DNA of 64,000 bases from CAIXPS01 sp034430115 (GCA_034430115.1 DAOUFG010000017.1:1-64000), one strand, 5' to 3'. Shown: positions 36,204-45,539, numbered from the stretch's first letter. Notes: generated by a model from the letters alone, not told the origin. Numbers and translations: made by a program.

Positions 36204-36371
36204 ATGAACCAAGACGTTCTGAACATTCAGGATGAGACGCAAAGCGTAACGTTGAGTGATCGTTTGAATTGGGACTGGCACAATCCGTTGATAGCTTTCC
36301 CACTTGCCACAATCGGCGTTCTGTTGGCAAGTGCGGCGGCGGTCTTCCTGGGCCTCATCAACGCATTGTGA
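36204..36371 (+). CDS. 55-residue peptide with a C-terminal hydrophobic helix
   Basis: ATG 36204 follows a perfect GGAGG by 5 nt and the gene ends at TGA 36369-36371, followed by a strong hairpin, so it is very likely expressed. Residues 1-26 are polar (MNQDVLNIQDETQSVTLSDR, then LNWDWH) and residues 28-55 are a continuous hydrophobic segment (AFPLATIGVLLASAAAVFLG). It could be a single-pass small membrane protein. A modified-peptide precursor is an alternative given the adjacent ATP-grasp genes, but no known core motif is present. Confidence 0.7.
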   Translation: MNQDVLNIQDETQSVTLSDRLNWDWHNPLIAFPLATIGVLLASAAAVFLGLINAL

Positions 36372-36405
36372 ACTTGTCTGCTCCGTCAGAGAGTGCTATG
36401 GCAGC

Positions 36406-36436
36406 AAAGGCGCGATAGATGATCTATCGCGCCTTT
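36406..36436 (+). terminator. Strong hairpin after the small peptide gene
   Basis: Perfect 14-bp stem AAAGGCGCGATAGA (36406-36419) / TCTATCGCGCCTTT (36423-36436) with a 3-nt loop. TTT lies within the arm and TATTTTG follows. It ends 15 nt before the next start codon. Confidence 0.75.
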
Positions 36437-36450
36437 GCCGTATTTTGAAC

Positions 36451-37173
36451 ATGGTGGACTACAACCAACTCGCACAAGATTACGCCAAACATCGCCAGGT
36501 GCACCCTGAAGTGATGCGCTCCCTCCTCGCCGGCGGGAAGCTGGATCGCCAATCATGCGTACTGGAAGTTGGCTGCGGGACGGGCAATTACGTCACGCAG
36601 ATACAGGCCGCCACAGAGTGCACCTGCTATGGGTTAGACCCCTCCACAGAAATGTTGCGCCAGGCGGCAGCGCGCAACAAACACATCACCTTCATGCAGG
36701 CGCGCGCCGAAGCGTTGGGCGTCCCGGACCACTTCTTCGACCTGATCTACTCCGTAGACGTCATTCATCACGTCACCGACAGGCCGGCCTATTTTGCCGA
36801 AGTGATGCGCGCGCTCAAACCGGGCGGCAAAGTGTGCACCGTCACGGATTCGGAATGGATCATTCGCAACCGCACCCCGCTATCGTCCTATTTCCCAGGC
36901 ACCATCGAGCCGGAACTGCGGCGTTATCCACCGATCGAGCAACTGCGCGCGGAGATGGCAGCCAGCGGGCTACAAGTGCTGGCGGAGAACATGGTGCTGT
37001 TCCCCTATACGCTCACCGACGCAGTTCCCTTCCAGCGCAAGGTTTATTCTGCATTACACCTGATCTCGGACGAGGAATTCGCGCACGGGTTACAGAAAAT
37101 GGAATACGACCTGCAAGCCGGGCCGGTACAGTGTGTGTCGCGCTATGTGCTGGTATGGGGGGCAAAGGAATAG
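36451..37173 (+). CDS. Class I SAM-dependent methyltransferase
   Basis: 240 residues from ATG 36451; the longer in-frame reading overlaps the peptide gene and hairpin and is rejected. No ribosome-binding site is visible, so translation may be leaderless. Motif I VLEVGCGTGNYV, motif II YGLDPSTEML, and post-motif FFDLIYSVDVIHHVTDRPAYFAEVMRALKPGGKV are typical of the UbiE/methyltransf_11 group. Acceptor unknown. Confidence 0.87.
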   Translation: MVDYNQLAQDYAKHRQVHPEVMRSLLAGGKLDRQSCVLEVGCGTGNYVTQIQAATECTCYGLDPSTEMLRQAAARNKHITFMQARAEALGVPDHFFDLIYSVDVIHHVTDRPAYFAEVMRALKPGGKVCTVTDSEWIIRNRTPLSSYFPGTIEPELRRYPPIEQLRAEMAASGLQVLAENMVLFPYTLTDAVPFQRKVYSALHLISDEEFAHGLQKMEYDLQAGPVQCVSRYVLVWGAKE

Positions 37174-37183
37174 TCCCCCGCGT

Positions 37184-38074
37184 TCACCGGCTTAAGATGT
37201 ACCGCTCTATCGCCGCGGCCACGCCATCTTCGCTGATGGGCGGCGCCACCCAATCTGCAACGGCCTTGGAGGCCGGGCTGCCATTGCCCATCACCACGCC
37301 CACCCCGGCCCAGGCGATCATCGTTTCGTCGTTATCTTGATCGCCGATTGCCATCACGCGCTCCCGCGGGATGCCAAGCGTCTCTGCCAGACGCGCCAGC
37401 CCCGCTCCCTTGTGCGCCTCAGGCGGGTTGACTTCCACGAACAGCGCATGCGATTGCACCACCACCGCCCGCGCGCCGGCGACCTTCTTCAACTCGCTCA
37501 GCGCCAACGGCGCATCCTGGGGCGGGACGATATAGAGCACCTTTTGCGGGTCGCATCGGTTCAACGCGCCGCACAGGTCGTCATGCACAGTCAGATTGGT
37601 GCCCAAAAGCGCGGCATAGAAATCCATCTCGTAGCGGATGGATGAGACATACATTGCATCGGGCGCGTAGATCACCGCCTGCCAGGCGGGATATTGGCGC
37701 TCCAACGCGGAGAGTTCACAGCCGAGTTCGTGCGGCAACGTCATCTGATGCAACAGCGTCTCGGTCGCGAAGTCGTAAATCACGCCGCCTTGCATACAGA
37801 TGGCCGGCGCATTCACGCCAACAGCCTGCACAAAGGGGCGCGTCACTTCCACCGGGCGGCCTGTAGCGATGGTCACCCGCACACCGCGACGCACAGCAGC
37901 GGCCAGCGCGCTCAACACGCGAGGCGAAATGCGAAATTGCTCATCCAGCAACGTGCCGTCAAGATCCAACGCCAACAACTCGACTTTTGACTTTGGATTT
38001 TCGTTTATCGGCAGCTCATCGGTAGCGGTGGGCTGCACAGGCGGGGAACAGACTTCGTTATCCGTATTGTTCAT
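37184..38074 (-). CDS. Cof-type HAD-IIB phosphatase
   Basis: 296 residues. HAD motif I ALDLDGTLLDE (nucleophile Asp), motif II TIATGRP, a cap insertion, the lysine in EAHKGAGL and motif IV AIGDQDNDETMIAWAGVGVVMGN fit the Cof/YidA family, which dephosphorylates sugar phosphates and related metabolites. The first 30 residues are an unusual polar extension. It lies 8 bp downstream of prmC and is cotranscribed with the translation-termination genes. Confidence 0.92.
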   Translation of the reverse strand: MNNTDNEVCSPPVQPTATDELPINENPKSKVELLALDLDGTLLDEQFRISPRVLSALAAAVRRGVRVTIATGRPVEVTRPFVQAVGVNAPAICMQGGVIYDFATETLLHQMTLPHELGCELSALERQYPAWQAVIYAPDAMYVSSIRYEMDFYAALLGTNLTVHDDLCGALNRCDPQKVLYIVPPQDAPLALSELKKVAGARAVVVQSHALFVEVNPPEAHKGAGLARLAETLGIPRERVMAIGDQDNDETMIAWAGVGVVMGNGSPASKAVADWVAPPISEDGVAAAIERYILSR

Positions 38075-38082
38075 GAGATATG

Positions 38083-38964
38083 CTAAAACGACTCGGCAGG
38101 CTTATAGACCTGCAAGACACGATCCAACTTTGCCAGGTCCTTGCCCAACACAACCTGCCAGCCCGGCAGCGCAGCGTGCGCGGCCTCCAGCGCCACCGGC
38201 CCTTGAGAAGAGCCGATCTCAAAGAAGGCGATGCCGCCCGGGACGAGGTGCGCATCGAGCTGGATCAGCAGGCGGCGTACCAGCATCAGCCCATCCGCGC
38301 CGCCGTCCAGCGCGAGGCGCGGCTCGTGCGCTTGAATTTCGGGCGGCAAGGCTTCGATCTCTTCCACCGTGACGTAGGGCAAGTTCGCCGTGATGACACA
38401 CGCGCGCGTGTCCACGGCTGCCAGCAAGTCGCTCTGCACGAAACAGACGCGCTCCGACACGCCTTGCAAACGTGCATTTTCACGCGCCACGTCCAGCGCA
38501 TCCGCCGAGATGTCGGTAGCCATCACGCGCAGCCTGGGGGCGTGCACGCTCACGGCCAGCGCCACCGCGCCGCTGCCTGTGCCGACGTCGATCAGGTCGA
38601 TCATCATTCCCGCGCCGGCCCTGGGATGCGTTGCAAGGCTCTGCAAAGCCATGTCCACCAACATCTCCGTTTCGGGGCGCGGGATCAGCACACGCGGGTC
38701 CACCTTCAAGTCCAGGTCGTAGAACTCGCGGTGGCCGAGGATATAGGCCAGCGGTTCATGTGCCAGCACGCGGCTCAGCAGGGCTTCGCACATCGCGAGC
38801 AACGGGTCGTTCAACGTCGCGTCATCGTGCGCCATTAACCACTCGCGCGGTTTGCCCATCACGAGTGACAAAACAGCCCGCGCCGTAAGGGCCGGGCTGT
38901 CGATATGTGCCTCATTCAGGCGAGCAATCGTGTCACGCAGGTATTCACGGATCGTCGGTGCCAT
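38083..38964 (-). CDS. prmC: Peptide chain release factor N5-glutamine methyltransferase PrmC
   Basis: 293 residues. The N-terminal helical domain ends with YILGHREFYDLDLKVDPRVLIPRPETEMLVD, the PrmC signature. The SAM site is DVGTGSGAVALAVS. The usual NPPY substrate-binding motif appears as NLPY, a common variant. It methylates the Gln of the GGQ motif in release factors. It follows prfA by 11 bp, the classic prfA-prmC arrangement. Confidence 0.93.
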   Translation of the reverse strand: MAPTIREYLRDTIARLNEAHIDSPALTARAVLSLVMGKPREWLMAHDDATLNDPLLAMCEALLSRVLAHEPLAYILGHREFYDLDLKVDPRVLIPRPETEMLVDMALQSLATHPRAGAGMMIDLIDVGTGSGAVALAVSVHAPRLRVMATDISADALDVARENARLQGVSERVCFVQSDLLAAVDTRACVITANLPYVTVEEIEALPPEIQAHEPRLALDGGADGLMLVRRLLIQLDAHLVPGGIAFFEIGSSQGPVALEAAHAALPGWQVVLGKDLAKLDRVLQVYKPAESF

Positions 38965-38975
38965 GCATTTGCCGC

Positions 38976-40043
38976 TTAGACGTTTGTCGCTTCCAGCTTG
39001 CGGGCCTGTTCACGCGCGCCAAGCTCGTCAATAAACTCATCCAGGTCACCATTGAGCACAGCTTCCAACCTATAAAGCGACTTCTCCAGGCGATGATCGG
39101 TCACGCGGTTTTGCGGGAAGTTATATGTGCGAATCTTCTCGCTGCGTTCGCCGGTGCCCACCTGGTCGCGGCGCGCCTCGGTAATCGCCGCTTCCTGTTT
39201 CTCATGCTCCATGGCATACAGCCGCGCGCGCAAGATGCTCATCGCGCGGATGCGGTTTTGTAACTGGCTGCGCTCGTCCTGGCACTGCACCACGATTCCG
39301 GTCGGGATATGGCGCAAGCGCACGGCGGTGGAGTTCTTTTGCACGTTTTGCCCGCCGGCTCCCTGCGACTTATACACCTCGGTTTCAATATCTTTTTCCG
39401 GGATGTTGATCTCCACGTCGTCGATTTGCGGCAACACGGCCACTGTCGCAGTGCTGGTATGGATACGCCCGCTCGCCTCGGTGCTGGGCACGCGCTGCAC
39501 GCGGTGCACCCCACTTTCAAACTTCAGACGCGAATAAGCGCCCTTGCCGCGCACGTTAAAGATCACTTCTTTGTACCCGCCGATGCCGGTCTCATTCTCA
39601 TAGACCACCTCCACTTTCCAGCGGTGATCCTCGGAATAGCGCGTATACATGCGAAACAAGTCGGCGGCGAACAGGCCGGCTTCGTCGCCACCCGCCCCGG
39701 CGCGAATTTCCACGATCACGTCGCGCTCGTCGTTGGGGTCTTTGGGGACCAGCAGACCCTTCAACTGTTGCTCCAGGCTCGCAATCTTCGCCTCCAAAGG
39801 CTCGATTTCGGCCTGGGCCATCTCCGCCAAATCGGGGTCGTCCCCTTCGCTCAGCGCCTGGGCCTCGGCCAATTCCTTCTTGATACGCGACCATTCGCGA
39901 AAGGCCGTCACAATCGGCTGCATTTCGTTCTGCTGGCGCGCCAGTTCGGCGTAACGCGAATAATCATTCACGACGTCGGGGTTCCCCATCTGCACAGACA
40001 ACTCGTTGTACCGCGCTTCGATGCTTGCTAGTTTCTCTTCCAT
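38976..40043 (-). CDS. prfA: Peptide chain release factor 1
   Basis: 355 residues from ATG 40043 (MEEKLASIEARYNELS). Upstream in-frame codons lie in the preceding gene's antisense and are discarded. The stop-codon tripeptide appears as P-S-T in HRVQRVPSTEASGRIHTS, the PxT class that reads UAA and UAG. The GGQ catalytic loop is in QGAGGQNVQKNST. The domain 1 coiled coil and RAGAGGDEAGLFA are also present. It starts 1 bp after the acyltransferase gene. Confidence 0.95.
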   Translation of the reverse strand: MEEKLASIEARYNELSVQMGNPDVVNDYSRYAELARQQNEMQPIVTAFREWSRIKKELAEAQALSEGDDPDLAEMAQAEIEPLEAKIASLEQQLKGLLVPKDPNDERDVIVEIRAGAGGDEAGLFAADLFRMYTRYSEDHRWKVEVVYENETGIGGYKEVIFNVRGKGAYSRLKFESGVHRVQRVPSTEASGRIHTSTATVAVLPQIDDVEINIPEKDIETEVYKSQGAGGQNVQKNSTAVRLRHIPTGIVVQCQDERSQLQNRIRAMSILRARLYAMEHEKQEAAITEARRDQVGTGERSEKIRTYNFPQNRVTDHRLEKSLYRLEAVLNGDLDEFIDELGAREQARKLEATNV

Positions 40044-40044
40044 A

Positions 40045-41049
40045 TCACTTACTGATGTAAAGGGTATACAGGTTTTGGTCCTTTCCACCCAGCTTGTACT
40101 TATATTCCTCGTTGCCTTGCAGAAAATCGAATACGCGCCGCTTCTCCTGGATAGCCCGCTCAATCAGGCGCCCCAGGAGTACCTGCCCCGGGCTTAGCTG
40201 GGCATACTTGTAGGGGTCCAACCCGGAGTTATAAACCAGCACGGCATTGTCGTATATAAAATCCAGGTAAGTGGCCGCGCGTTCACCGCGCACCTCCAGG
40301 AACGACAGGCTTAACCAGCCGGCGTCGAACATCGCGCGCGCGATGGCGTGAAAGAAGGCTGCCATACGTGGCGTCATAAACTCGGCCTTGCTGGGCATGG
40401 ATGCCACCATCAGGCGCAGGAAATCATCCACATCCTGATCGAGCTTCGCCGCATCGCCGGTGAAGGTCACCTGCACCTCGTTGCCGGCGCGGCGCAACTT
40501 GCGCTGCAATTCGCGGCGTTCCTTGCCCTCCAAAGAAGCCAGGTATGCCTCGAAACTTTCCGGCAATGTAATGAAAGGCGAGACATCCTCAAACTTCTTC
40601 TCGGTGCGCCAACCACGGGCCTGGGACTGCTCCACCAGGCGTGTGAGCGTGGGCGAGTTTTCGGGGATGTTGCACAGTGAGATCACATCCCATTTCAAGC
40701 CATCCATACCGGCCAGCGCGTCGGCCAACGCCTGGTAACATTCCGCCTCGAAATCGCGTGCGAAGATGAAATCCAGGTAATCCGACACTTCGCGACAGCC
40801 CACAAAAGCGCCTTCGGTGCGGCCCAGGTCACCCAGGCCAAAAAACAGCGGAGCGATGCCTTGCAGCCTGCCGGCCTCATCACGCATCGTAAGCAACCGC
40901 AAATCGCCGTCTCCTAATTCGCGCCACCAGGTCTTCTGCCATTCGCGCGTCAGAAATAGCACGTTCGTCATAGAACGGCGCAGCAGGTCATTCCATTCAT
41001 CGCCCAGGGTATCGAAGATGTCGGGGGTCGTATATAGTTCCAGTTTCAC
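40045..41049 (-). CDS. GNAT/BioF2-like acyltransferase (CelD-type)
   Basis: 334 residues. N-terminal WNDLLRRSMTNVLFLTREWQKTWWRELG and the C-terminal GNAT half with LEGKERRELQRKLRRA, YLDFIYDNAVLVYNSGLDPYKYAQLSPGQVLLGRLIERAIQ match the PF13480/CelD group. This group is involved in exopolysaccharide or cell-wall modification in known cases. Stop and the prfA start are separated by a single base, so it is the first gene of the acyltransferase-prfA-prmC-HAD operon. Confidence 0.83.
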   Translation of the reverse strand: MKLELYTTPDIFDTLGDEWNDLLRRSMTNVLFLTREWQKTWWRELGDGDLRLLTMRDEAGRLQGIAPLFFGLGDLGRTEGAFVGCREVSDYLDFIFARDFEAECYQALADALAGMDGLKWDVISLCNIPENSPTLTRLVEQSQARGWRTEKKFEDVSPFITLPESFEAYLASLEGKERRELQRKLRRAGNEVQVTFTGDAAKLDQDVDDFLRLMVASMPSKAEFMTPRMAAFFHAIARAMFDAGWLSLSFLEVRGERAATYLDFIYDNAVLVYNSGLDPYKYAQLSPGQVLLGRLIERAIQEKRRVFDFLQGNEEYKYKLGGKDQNLYTLYISK

Positions 41050-41070
41050 GACGAGCCTACTTTGCTAAGC

Positions 41071-41108
41071 AAAAACGCAAGAGGGCCGCAAGGTGCATCC
41101 CTCTTGCG
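41071..41108 (-). terminator. Rho-independent terminator after def
   Basis: On the minus strand CGCAAGAGGG (41108-41099) pairs perfectly with CCCTCTTGCG (41085-41076), followed by TTTTTGC. It separates def from the prfA operon downstream. Confidence 0.85.
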
Positions 41109-41114
41109 CCACAC

Positions 41115-41633
41115 TCACGCTACTTGTTCCTCTTCTTCCTCGCCCTCGTTCACGCGCCAGACACGATCCGGCGCAACGAGCCGATCGATATAGAGGATGC
41201 CATCCAGGTGATCAATTTCGTGTTGCATCGCCCGCGCCGGCCAACCTTCCAGGTCCAGCTTAACGCGGTTCCCCGTGCGGTCCAGCCCCTTGACGGTGAC
41301 GTTCAGCGGGCGTTCCACTTCGCCATGCCAACCGGGGATCGAAAGACACCCCTCGGCGGCCTGCCAGGTTTCCTCCGAATGTTTCACCACTTCGGGGTTC
41401 ACCAGGGCATAGATCACCTTCTTGTCAGGTTCTTTTTCATCCAGCACAGCTTCCACCACCACAACGCGCTGTAACATCCCAATCTGTGGCGCAGCCAATC
41501 CCTGGCCAGGCGCAGCACGCATGGTCTCCAGCATGTCATCAATCAAGGTTTGCACTTCTTTAGTGACCTTCTCCACCTTCTTGGCTTTGCGGCGGAGAAC
41601 CGGATCGCCTATTTTTCGAATTTCTCTTACCAT
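41115..41633 (-). CDS. def: Peptide deformylase
   Basis: 172 residues. All three motifs are intact: GQGLAAPQIG, EGCLSIPGW (metal-ligand Cys) and QHEIDHLDG (two metal-ligand histidines and catalytic Glu). It removes the formyl group from nascent proteins at the ribosome. The acidic C-terminal tail (EEEEEQ) is a variable feature. It is 37 bp downstream of the PH-domain protein gene. Confidence 0.95.
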   Translation of the reverse strand: MVREIRKIGDPVLRRKAKKVEKVTKEVQTLIDDMLETMRAAPGQGLAAPQIGMLQRVVVVEAVLDEKEPDKKVIYALVNPEVVKHSEETWQAAEGCLSIPGWHGEVERPLNVTVKGLDRTGNRVKLDLEGWPARAMQHEIDHLDGILYIDRLVAPDRVWRVNEGEEEEEQVA

Positions 41634-41670
41634 CCCTCAATATTTCCTTCCGGCGACAAGATGATTCCAT

Positions 41671-43602
41671 TCATAGCTGCCTTGAATTATCGCCGTACAT
41701 TTTCTTCAATTCATCGTAAATACCAACCCATTCTGCAAACTCACGCCGCCGCTCAGCCATTTGGCGATCCCTGGCGCGCGTGTCTTGAGCTTCCATGTAG
41801 TTCACGATGTCACGCTGCACACCATGCGGGTCATAAACACGTTCAAAGGTCAATGTGCCCTCGGCGCCGGCGGTTTGAATGATTACATCACCGATATCGA
41901 ACGCATTGTCCCATAAGCCGGTCATATCCAGATTGACATTCTGCACCGCTGCAAGCCTGGCTTCTCGCCGAGAGGATGCGCCAATGCCAAATGGTGAGCG
42001 ATCTATGTCGATGATGCGGTCAGGCGTCAATATATAAATGTCGTTGCGCCAGTCCTCATAGCGATACAAGGCCCATAATAACAAACCAATTCCCAGGACG
42101 ATCACGCCTATTTCTAGCGGTGTGCCATATATGATCTGCGCCACCTCAGGAACAAACAACCGCAACAGGACCAGCAGCGCGACATATACTAGCACACCCG
42201 CAGCCGGCAAGGTGATGACCTCCATCAGTTGTAGCCAGTGCTTGTGATAGAGGATGGTATCGCCCTGAACAACGCGCATGTGCGGCAAGAACGCATTGCG
42301 AATATTGCCCAACGACCTTCGTGTACGTAAGGTGAACTTCGGCCTCGTAGGATGCTTGCGGCCACCTTGTTTTGGTTCTTCCTTAGACGGGACGATTTGT
42401 AATTCTTTGATCAACTCATCGCGCATCTTCACGCGCTGCGAGGCATGTGAATCGCCGTGCATGCGTTGCGACTGATTGAGGATGATCTCGGCAACCTGGT
42501 CGGGCTTCCCAATATCAGGGAATTTCACCTTGGAGCGTACGCCGCTGGCGTCGATGGTAAGGTCGCCATAATCCAGTATCCAGCTCAAAATACCCGGCCG
42601 GTCCACGCTCACATTCTGGAGCTTGTTCATGGGCAACTCACTCTGCTGATCACGGATCAGGAGTGTGCGCTCACGGTGGATCAAACGTTGATCCGTAATA
42701 GCGTAATAATCGTTGCGCCAATCAATGAACTCGTACACAATGTATATCAGCGCGATGACGCTTAGAATGATCACCAGCCGATCGACCAATGACTCTATTG
42801 TCCCCGCAAGGGAAGCGTCGCTTACCTCTTGAACAGCCCCAGGGGCTGCCGTCGGGGTAACCAGCACCGGCGTCGCATCACCGGCAAGCGCCTGGCTGGT
42901 GGCAACCACTGTCGGGGCAGCGGGCTGCGCGGCTTCTCTCACGGCAGGCAAGAGAAATAACCGCGAAACGAGCGCAATTACCAACATAACCACAGCCATT
43001 GCCAATAGCGGCCACAGCGAACGCCAAAATACCCAGGGGTGCTTGTGGCAGAAGTGCGCCACATGTTCGTTCGGTCGTTGCCAATCGTGCTGGTGGTGCC
43101 GGCGGTGGCGAGCAACCCTTCCAGTCAGCCTGGCCGGCAACTGGGGTGGGATCGTCAGGCCGGCGTAGATATCAGGCCGCTCACGCAATAGGCGCAGGAA
43201 TGACTCGCGCGAAATAGTCCACAGTGTTAAGGGTGTCAGCGCTTCGATTGTGAGCGCGTTGCGCAAACCGGTGAGGAATTCATCCTCATTAAAAATACTG
43301 CCCTCGCGCAGGTCATACAAGATATGGTTTCTTTCGTTGGCATCCACCATGCGCGCGACGGCATGGCCGTGCCGCACGAGATACAGATCCGTGATGTCGC
43401 CCCCCTGCATGACCACCAGCTTGGTGCGTTCCACCTTCTTGATGTGTAGCAGGTCGGATACCGCTTTGAATTGCTCGTCCGTTAGGCCGGCAAACAGCGG
43501 CATTTCACGCAGTTTACGCAGCAATTCACGCGGCGTATTTTTTACACCCCCGGCTACTGAGGGATTGCCGTCATCTGGCGTTCTCCTGCTATCATCCGCC
43601 AT
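41671..43602 (-). CDS. Cyclic-nucleotide-binding and double bacterial-PH membrane protein
   Basis: 643 residues from ATG 43602; an in-frame GTG at 43614 is possible. Residues about 25-145 are a CNMP-binding domain (LFAGLTDEQFKAVSDLL, IFNEDEFLTG), though the phosphate-binding cassette is degenerate, so nucleotide binding is doubtful. Two membrane regions follow, each with a pair of helices and a bPH2 domain: WRNDYYAITDQRLIHRERTLLIRDQQSELPMNKLQNVSVD and WRNDIYILTPDRIIDIDRSPFGIG, then AAVQNVNLDM. A Thr/Pro/Ala linker lies in the extracytoplasmic loop of the first region. Function unknown; a membrane scaffold or sensor is likely. Confidence 0.83.
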   Translation of the reverse strand: MADDSRRTPDDGNPSVAGGVKNTPRELLRKLREMPLFAGLTDEQFKAVSDLLHIKKVERTKLVVMQGGDITDLYLVRHGHAVARMVDANERNHILYDLREGSIFNEDEFLTGLRNALTIEALTPLTLWTISRESFLRLLRERPDIYAGLTIPPQLPARLTGRVARHRRHHQHDWQRPNEHVAHFCHKHPWVFWRSLWPLLAMAVVMLVIALVSRLFLLPAVREAAQPAAPTVVATSQALAGDATPVLVTPTAAPGAVQEVSDASLAGTIESLVDRLVIILSVIALIYIVYEFIDWRNDYYAITDQRLIHRERTLLIRDQQSELPMNKLQNVSVDRPGILSWILDYGDLTIDASGVRSKVKFPDIGKPDQVAEIILNQSQRMHGDSHASQRVKMRDELIKELQIVPSKEEPKQGGRKHPTRPKFTLRTRRSLGNIRNAFLPHMRVVQGDTILYHKHWLQLMEVITLPAAGVLVYVALLVLLRLFVPEVAQIIYGTPLEIGVIVLGIGLLLWALYRYEDWRNDIYILTPDRIIDIDRSPFGIGASSRREARLAAVQNVNLDMTGLWDNAFDIGDVIIQTAGAEGTLTFERVYDPHGVQRDIVNYMEAQDTRARDRQMAERRREFAEWVGIYDELKKMYGDNSRQL

Positions 43603-43644
43603 AGTCTCATCCACATCCTTGCCTATGTGGCTGCATTGAATCGG

Positions 43645-44409
43645 TCACGTGGATTGTAGCATCACGGCCAGGCTAAACCGGATCAACGCCAGTTGGCGCC
43701 GCCAACGCCAGGGTTGCCGGCCCAGGCGATAGAGCCATTCCAGGCCCATGTGCTGCATCCAATTAGGGGCGCGCTTCTGAATGCCGGTGAGAAAATCGAA
43801 CGCACCCCCCACGCCAATTCCCACTACTCCCACCGGCGCGCCTTCCGGCGGGGGGGCCAACTCCAGGCGCGGCAAGTTCCGCGCCAACCACTTATCTTGC
43901 GCAGGCGCACCGTAGGCCACAAAAAGCAGGTTGGGGCGAGCCTTACGCACGCGCGCCAGGACCTCTGAATCACCATCAGGATGCGGGGACCCGGCAAAGG
44001 TACCGGCCACTACCAACCCCTGGTACTTCAAGGCCAGGTTTGCCGCAGCGCGTTCGGCAATGCCCGGCTGGGCACCCAAAAAGAACGCCCGCCATTTATA
44101 TTGCGACCCGCGCGCACACAACTGGTGCATCATATCTACGCCGGCCACGCGCTCACGCAGCGGGCGTCCCATGCGCTTAGCTGCCCAGAGCACCCCAACG
44201 CCGTCTGGCACATTCAAAGCAGTATGCTCCAGCAGCATGGCAAACTCCGGGTCACGTTGCGCAGCCATGATGAACTCCGGGTTCACCGTCGCCACCTGGT
44301 GCACACCGCCTTGCTCCATCAAAAGTGATAGCCTGTCACACGCCTCCTGCATCGTCACATCATCCACACGCACCCCTAGAATTCGAAGTGGTTGTGCTGA
44401 TTGGGTCAT
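43645..44409 (-). CDS. WecG/TagA/CpsF-family glycosyltransferase
   Basis: 254 residues from ATG 44409, which overlaps the upstream glycosyltransferase stop (ATGA). Family motifs are TVNPEFIMAAQRD, PDGVGVLWAAKRMG, GVDMMHQLC, FLGAQPGIAERAA, GAPAQDKWLARNL and VGVGGAFDFLTG with the final RAPNWMQHMGLEWLYRLGRQPWRWRR. These enzymes add a second sugar to a polyprenyl-diphosphate-linked precursor in cell-wall polymer or exopolysaccharide assembly. Cotranscribed with the GT4 gene. Confidence 0.92.
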   Translation of the reverse strand: MTQSAQPLRILGVRVDDVTMQEACDRLSLLMEQGGVHQVATVNPEFIMAAQRDPEFAMLLEHTALNVPDGVGVLWAAKRMGRPLRERVAGVDMMHQLCARGSQYKWRAFFLGAQPGIAERAAANLALKYQGLVVAGTFAGSPHPDGDSEVLARVRKARPNLLFVAYGAPAQDKWLARNLPRLELAPPPEGAPVGVVGIGVGGAFDFLTGIQKRAPNWMQHMGLEWLYRLGRQPWRWRRQLALIRFSLAVMLQST

Positions 44410-45539
44410 GCCTGCTCCAATAGCGTCAGGATATTCCGTGCACAACGCTGCCATGAAAAACGCTTCATGTTGAGATACCCCGCTTGCGAAAGCCGCACAC
44501 GCGTCGCATCGTCAAACATCGCCCGCTGCAACGCGGCTGCAATCGCGTTCACATCCAACGGGTCCACCAGTAGCGCAGCGTCACCCGCCACTTCGGGCAG
44601 CGACGACGTATTGCTGCACACCACTGGCACGCCGACTGATTGAGCTTCCAGCACGGGCAAACCAAACCCTTCGTATAGCGAAGGGAACGCTAATGCCCGC
44701 GCCTCACGCATCAGCGCCGACTTTTCGACGTCGCTGATATAGCCAATGATACGCACATACCGCTCCATGCCCTGCGCGCGCACCTGCGCCGCTAGGTCTT
44801 CACCGCCCCACCCTTTGCCCCCCGCAATCACCAGCAGCGGCGCTTCCGCCTGCGCGCGAGCCTGCATCAACTGCCGCCAAGCGTCGATCAACCGACACAA
44901 GTTTTTGCGCGGCTGCAACGTGCCCACGTAGAACGCATAAGGGCTTGTCGCGGCCAACCCGAATTTCTCAAACGCTGCGCGCGCCTCCGAGGCGGAAACC
45001 TGCGCTAACGGGAGCGGCCCCGGGTGGGCCACCAGCAGTTTATCGGCAGGCACCCCATAGAAGCGAGCCATATCACGGCGCGTCGCTTCAGAATCCACGA
45101 CGATGCGCCAGGCATAACGCGCCGTGAAAGCGGTGCTCCAATCCAAATACAGGCGCTGGCGCCAGGGATGGGCCTGCGGGAAATAGCGATACCCCACGTC
45201 GTGAATGGTGACGACGGCGCGCGTCGTGTGATGGGCCGCCTGCGTGATGGGCAAGACGTGCGCCGGGATGAATAGCGCCTGCGGCGGGCGTTGTGCTACC
45301 TCGCGCGCCAGGCCCAAATGCGTCCACAAGCGACGTGGGCCGAACGATATGATTTTGACATTCTGCCCCTCTTCGAGGAAAGCGGGGCGAGCGGGCGCAT
45401 CACGCGTATACAACCAGAATTCGTGTTGGGGCGCAAGACGCAGAAGCGCACGAATCACTTCGCGCGAATAACGCTCGGTGCCGGTGGAAACTGCGCTAAA
45501 AGCGCGGCTTGCGTCGATGCCAATGATCACGCTATTCAT
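44406..45539 (-). CDS. Family 4 glycosyltransferase
   Basis: 377 residues, GT-B fold. N-terminal GIDASRAFSAVSTGTERYSREV (loop for acceptor), middle YVGTLQPRKNLCRLIDAW, and the C-terminal donor-binding motif ALAFPSLYEGFGLPVLEAQSVGVPVVCSNTSSLPEVAGDAALLVDP with the E-x7-E pattern. It transfers a nucleotide-activated sugar in surface polysaccharide synthesis. It is upstream of and translationally coupled to the WecG-like gene. Confidence 0.93.
   Translation of the reverse strand: MNSVIIGIDASRAFSAVSTGTERYSREVIRALLRLAPQHEFWLYTRDAPARPAFLEEGQNVKIISFGPRRLWTHLGLAREVAQRPPQALFIPAHVLPITQAAHHTTRAVVTIHDVGYRYFPQAHPWRQRLYLDWSTAFTARYAWRIVVDSEATRRDMARFYGVPADKLLVAHPGPLPLAQVSASEARAAFEKFGLAATSPYAFYVGTLQPRKNLCRLIDAWRQLMQARAQAEAPLLVIAGGKGWGGEDLAAQVRAQGMERYVRIIGYISDVEKSALMREARALAFPSLYEGFGLPVLEAQSVGVPVVCSNTSSLPEVAGDAALLVDPLDVNAIAAALQRAMFDDATRVRLSQAGYLNMKRFSWQRCARNILTLLEQA

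Noticed and set aside
36204..36371. Small peptide as a graspetide (ATP-grasp RiPP) precursor
   Set aside because: It lacks a TxKxxxD/E-type core, and the neighbouring ATP-grasp enzymes are Ddl-like, not RimK/MdnC-like. Reported as a small hydrophobic peptide instead.
36406..36436. Hairpin before the methyltransferase considered as a riboswitch
   Set aside because: A single perfect stem with a 3-nt loop has no aptamer-like conserved core; terminator is the simpler reading.
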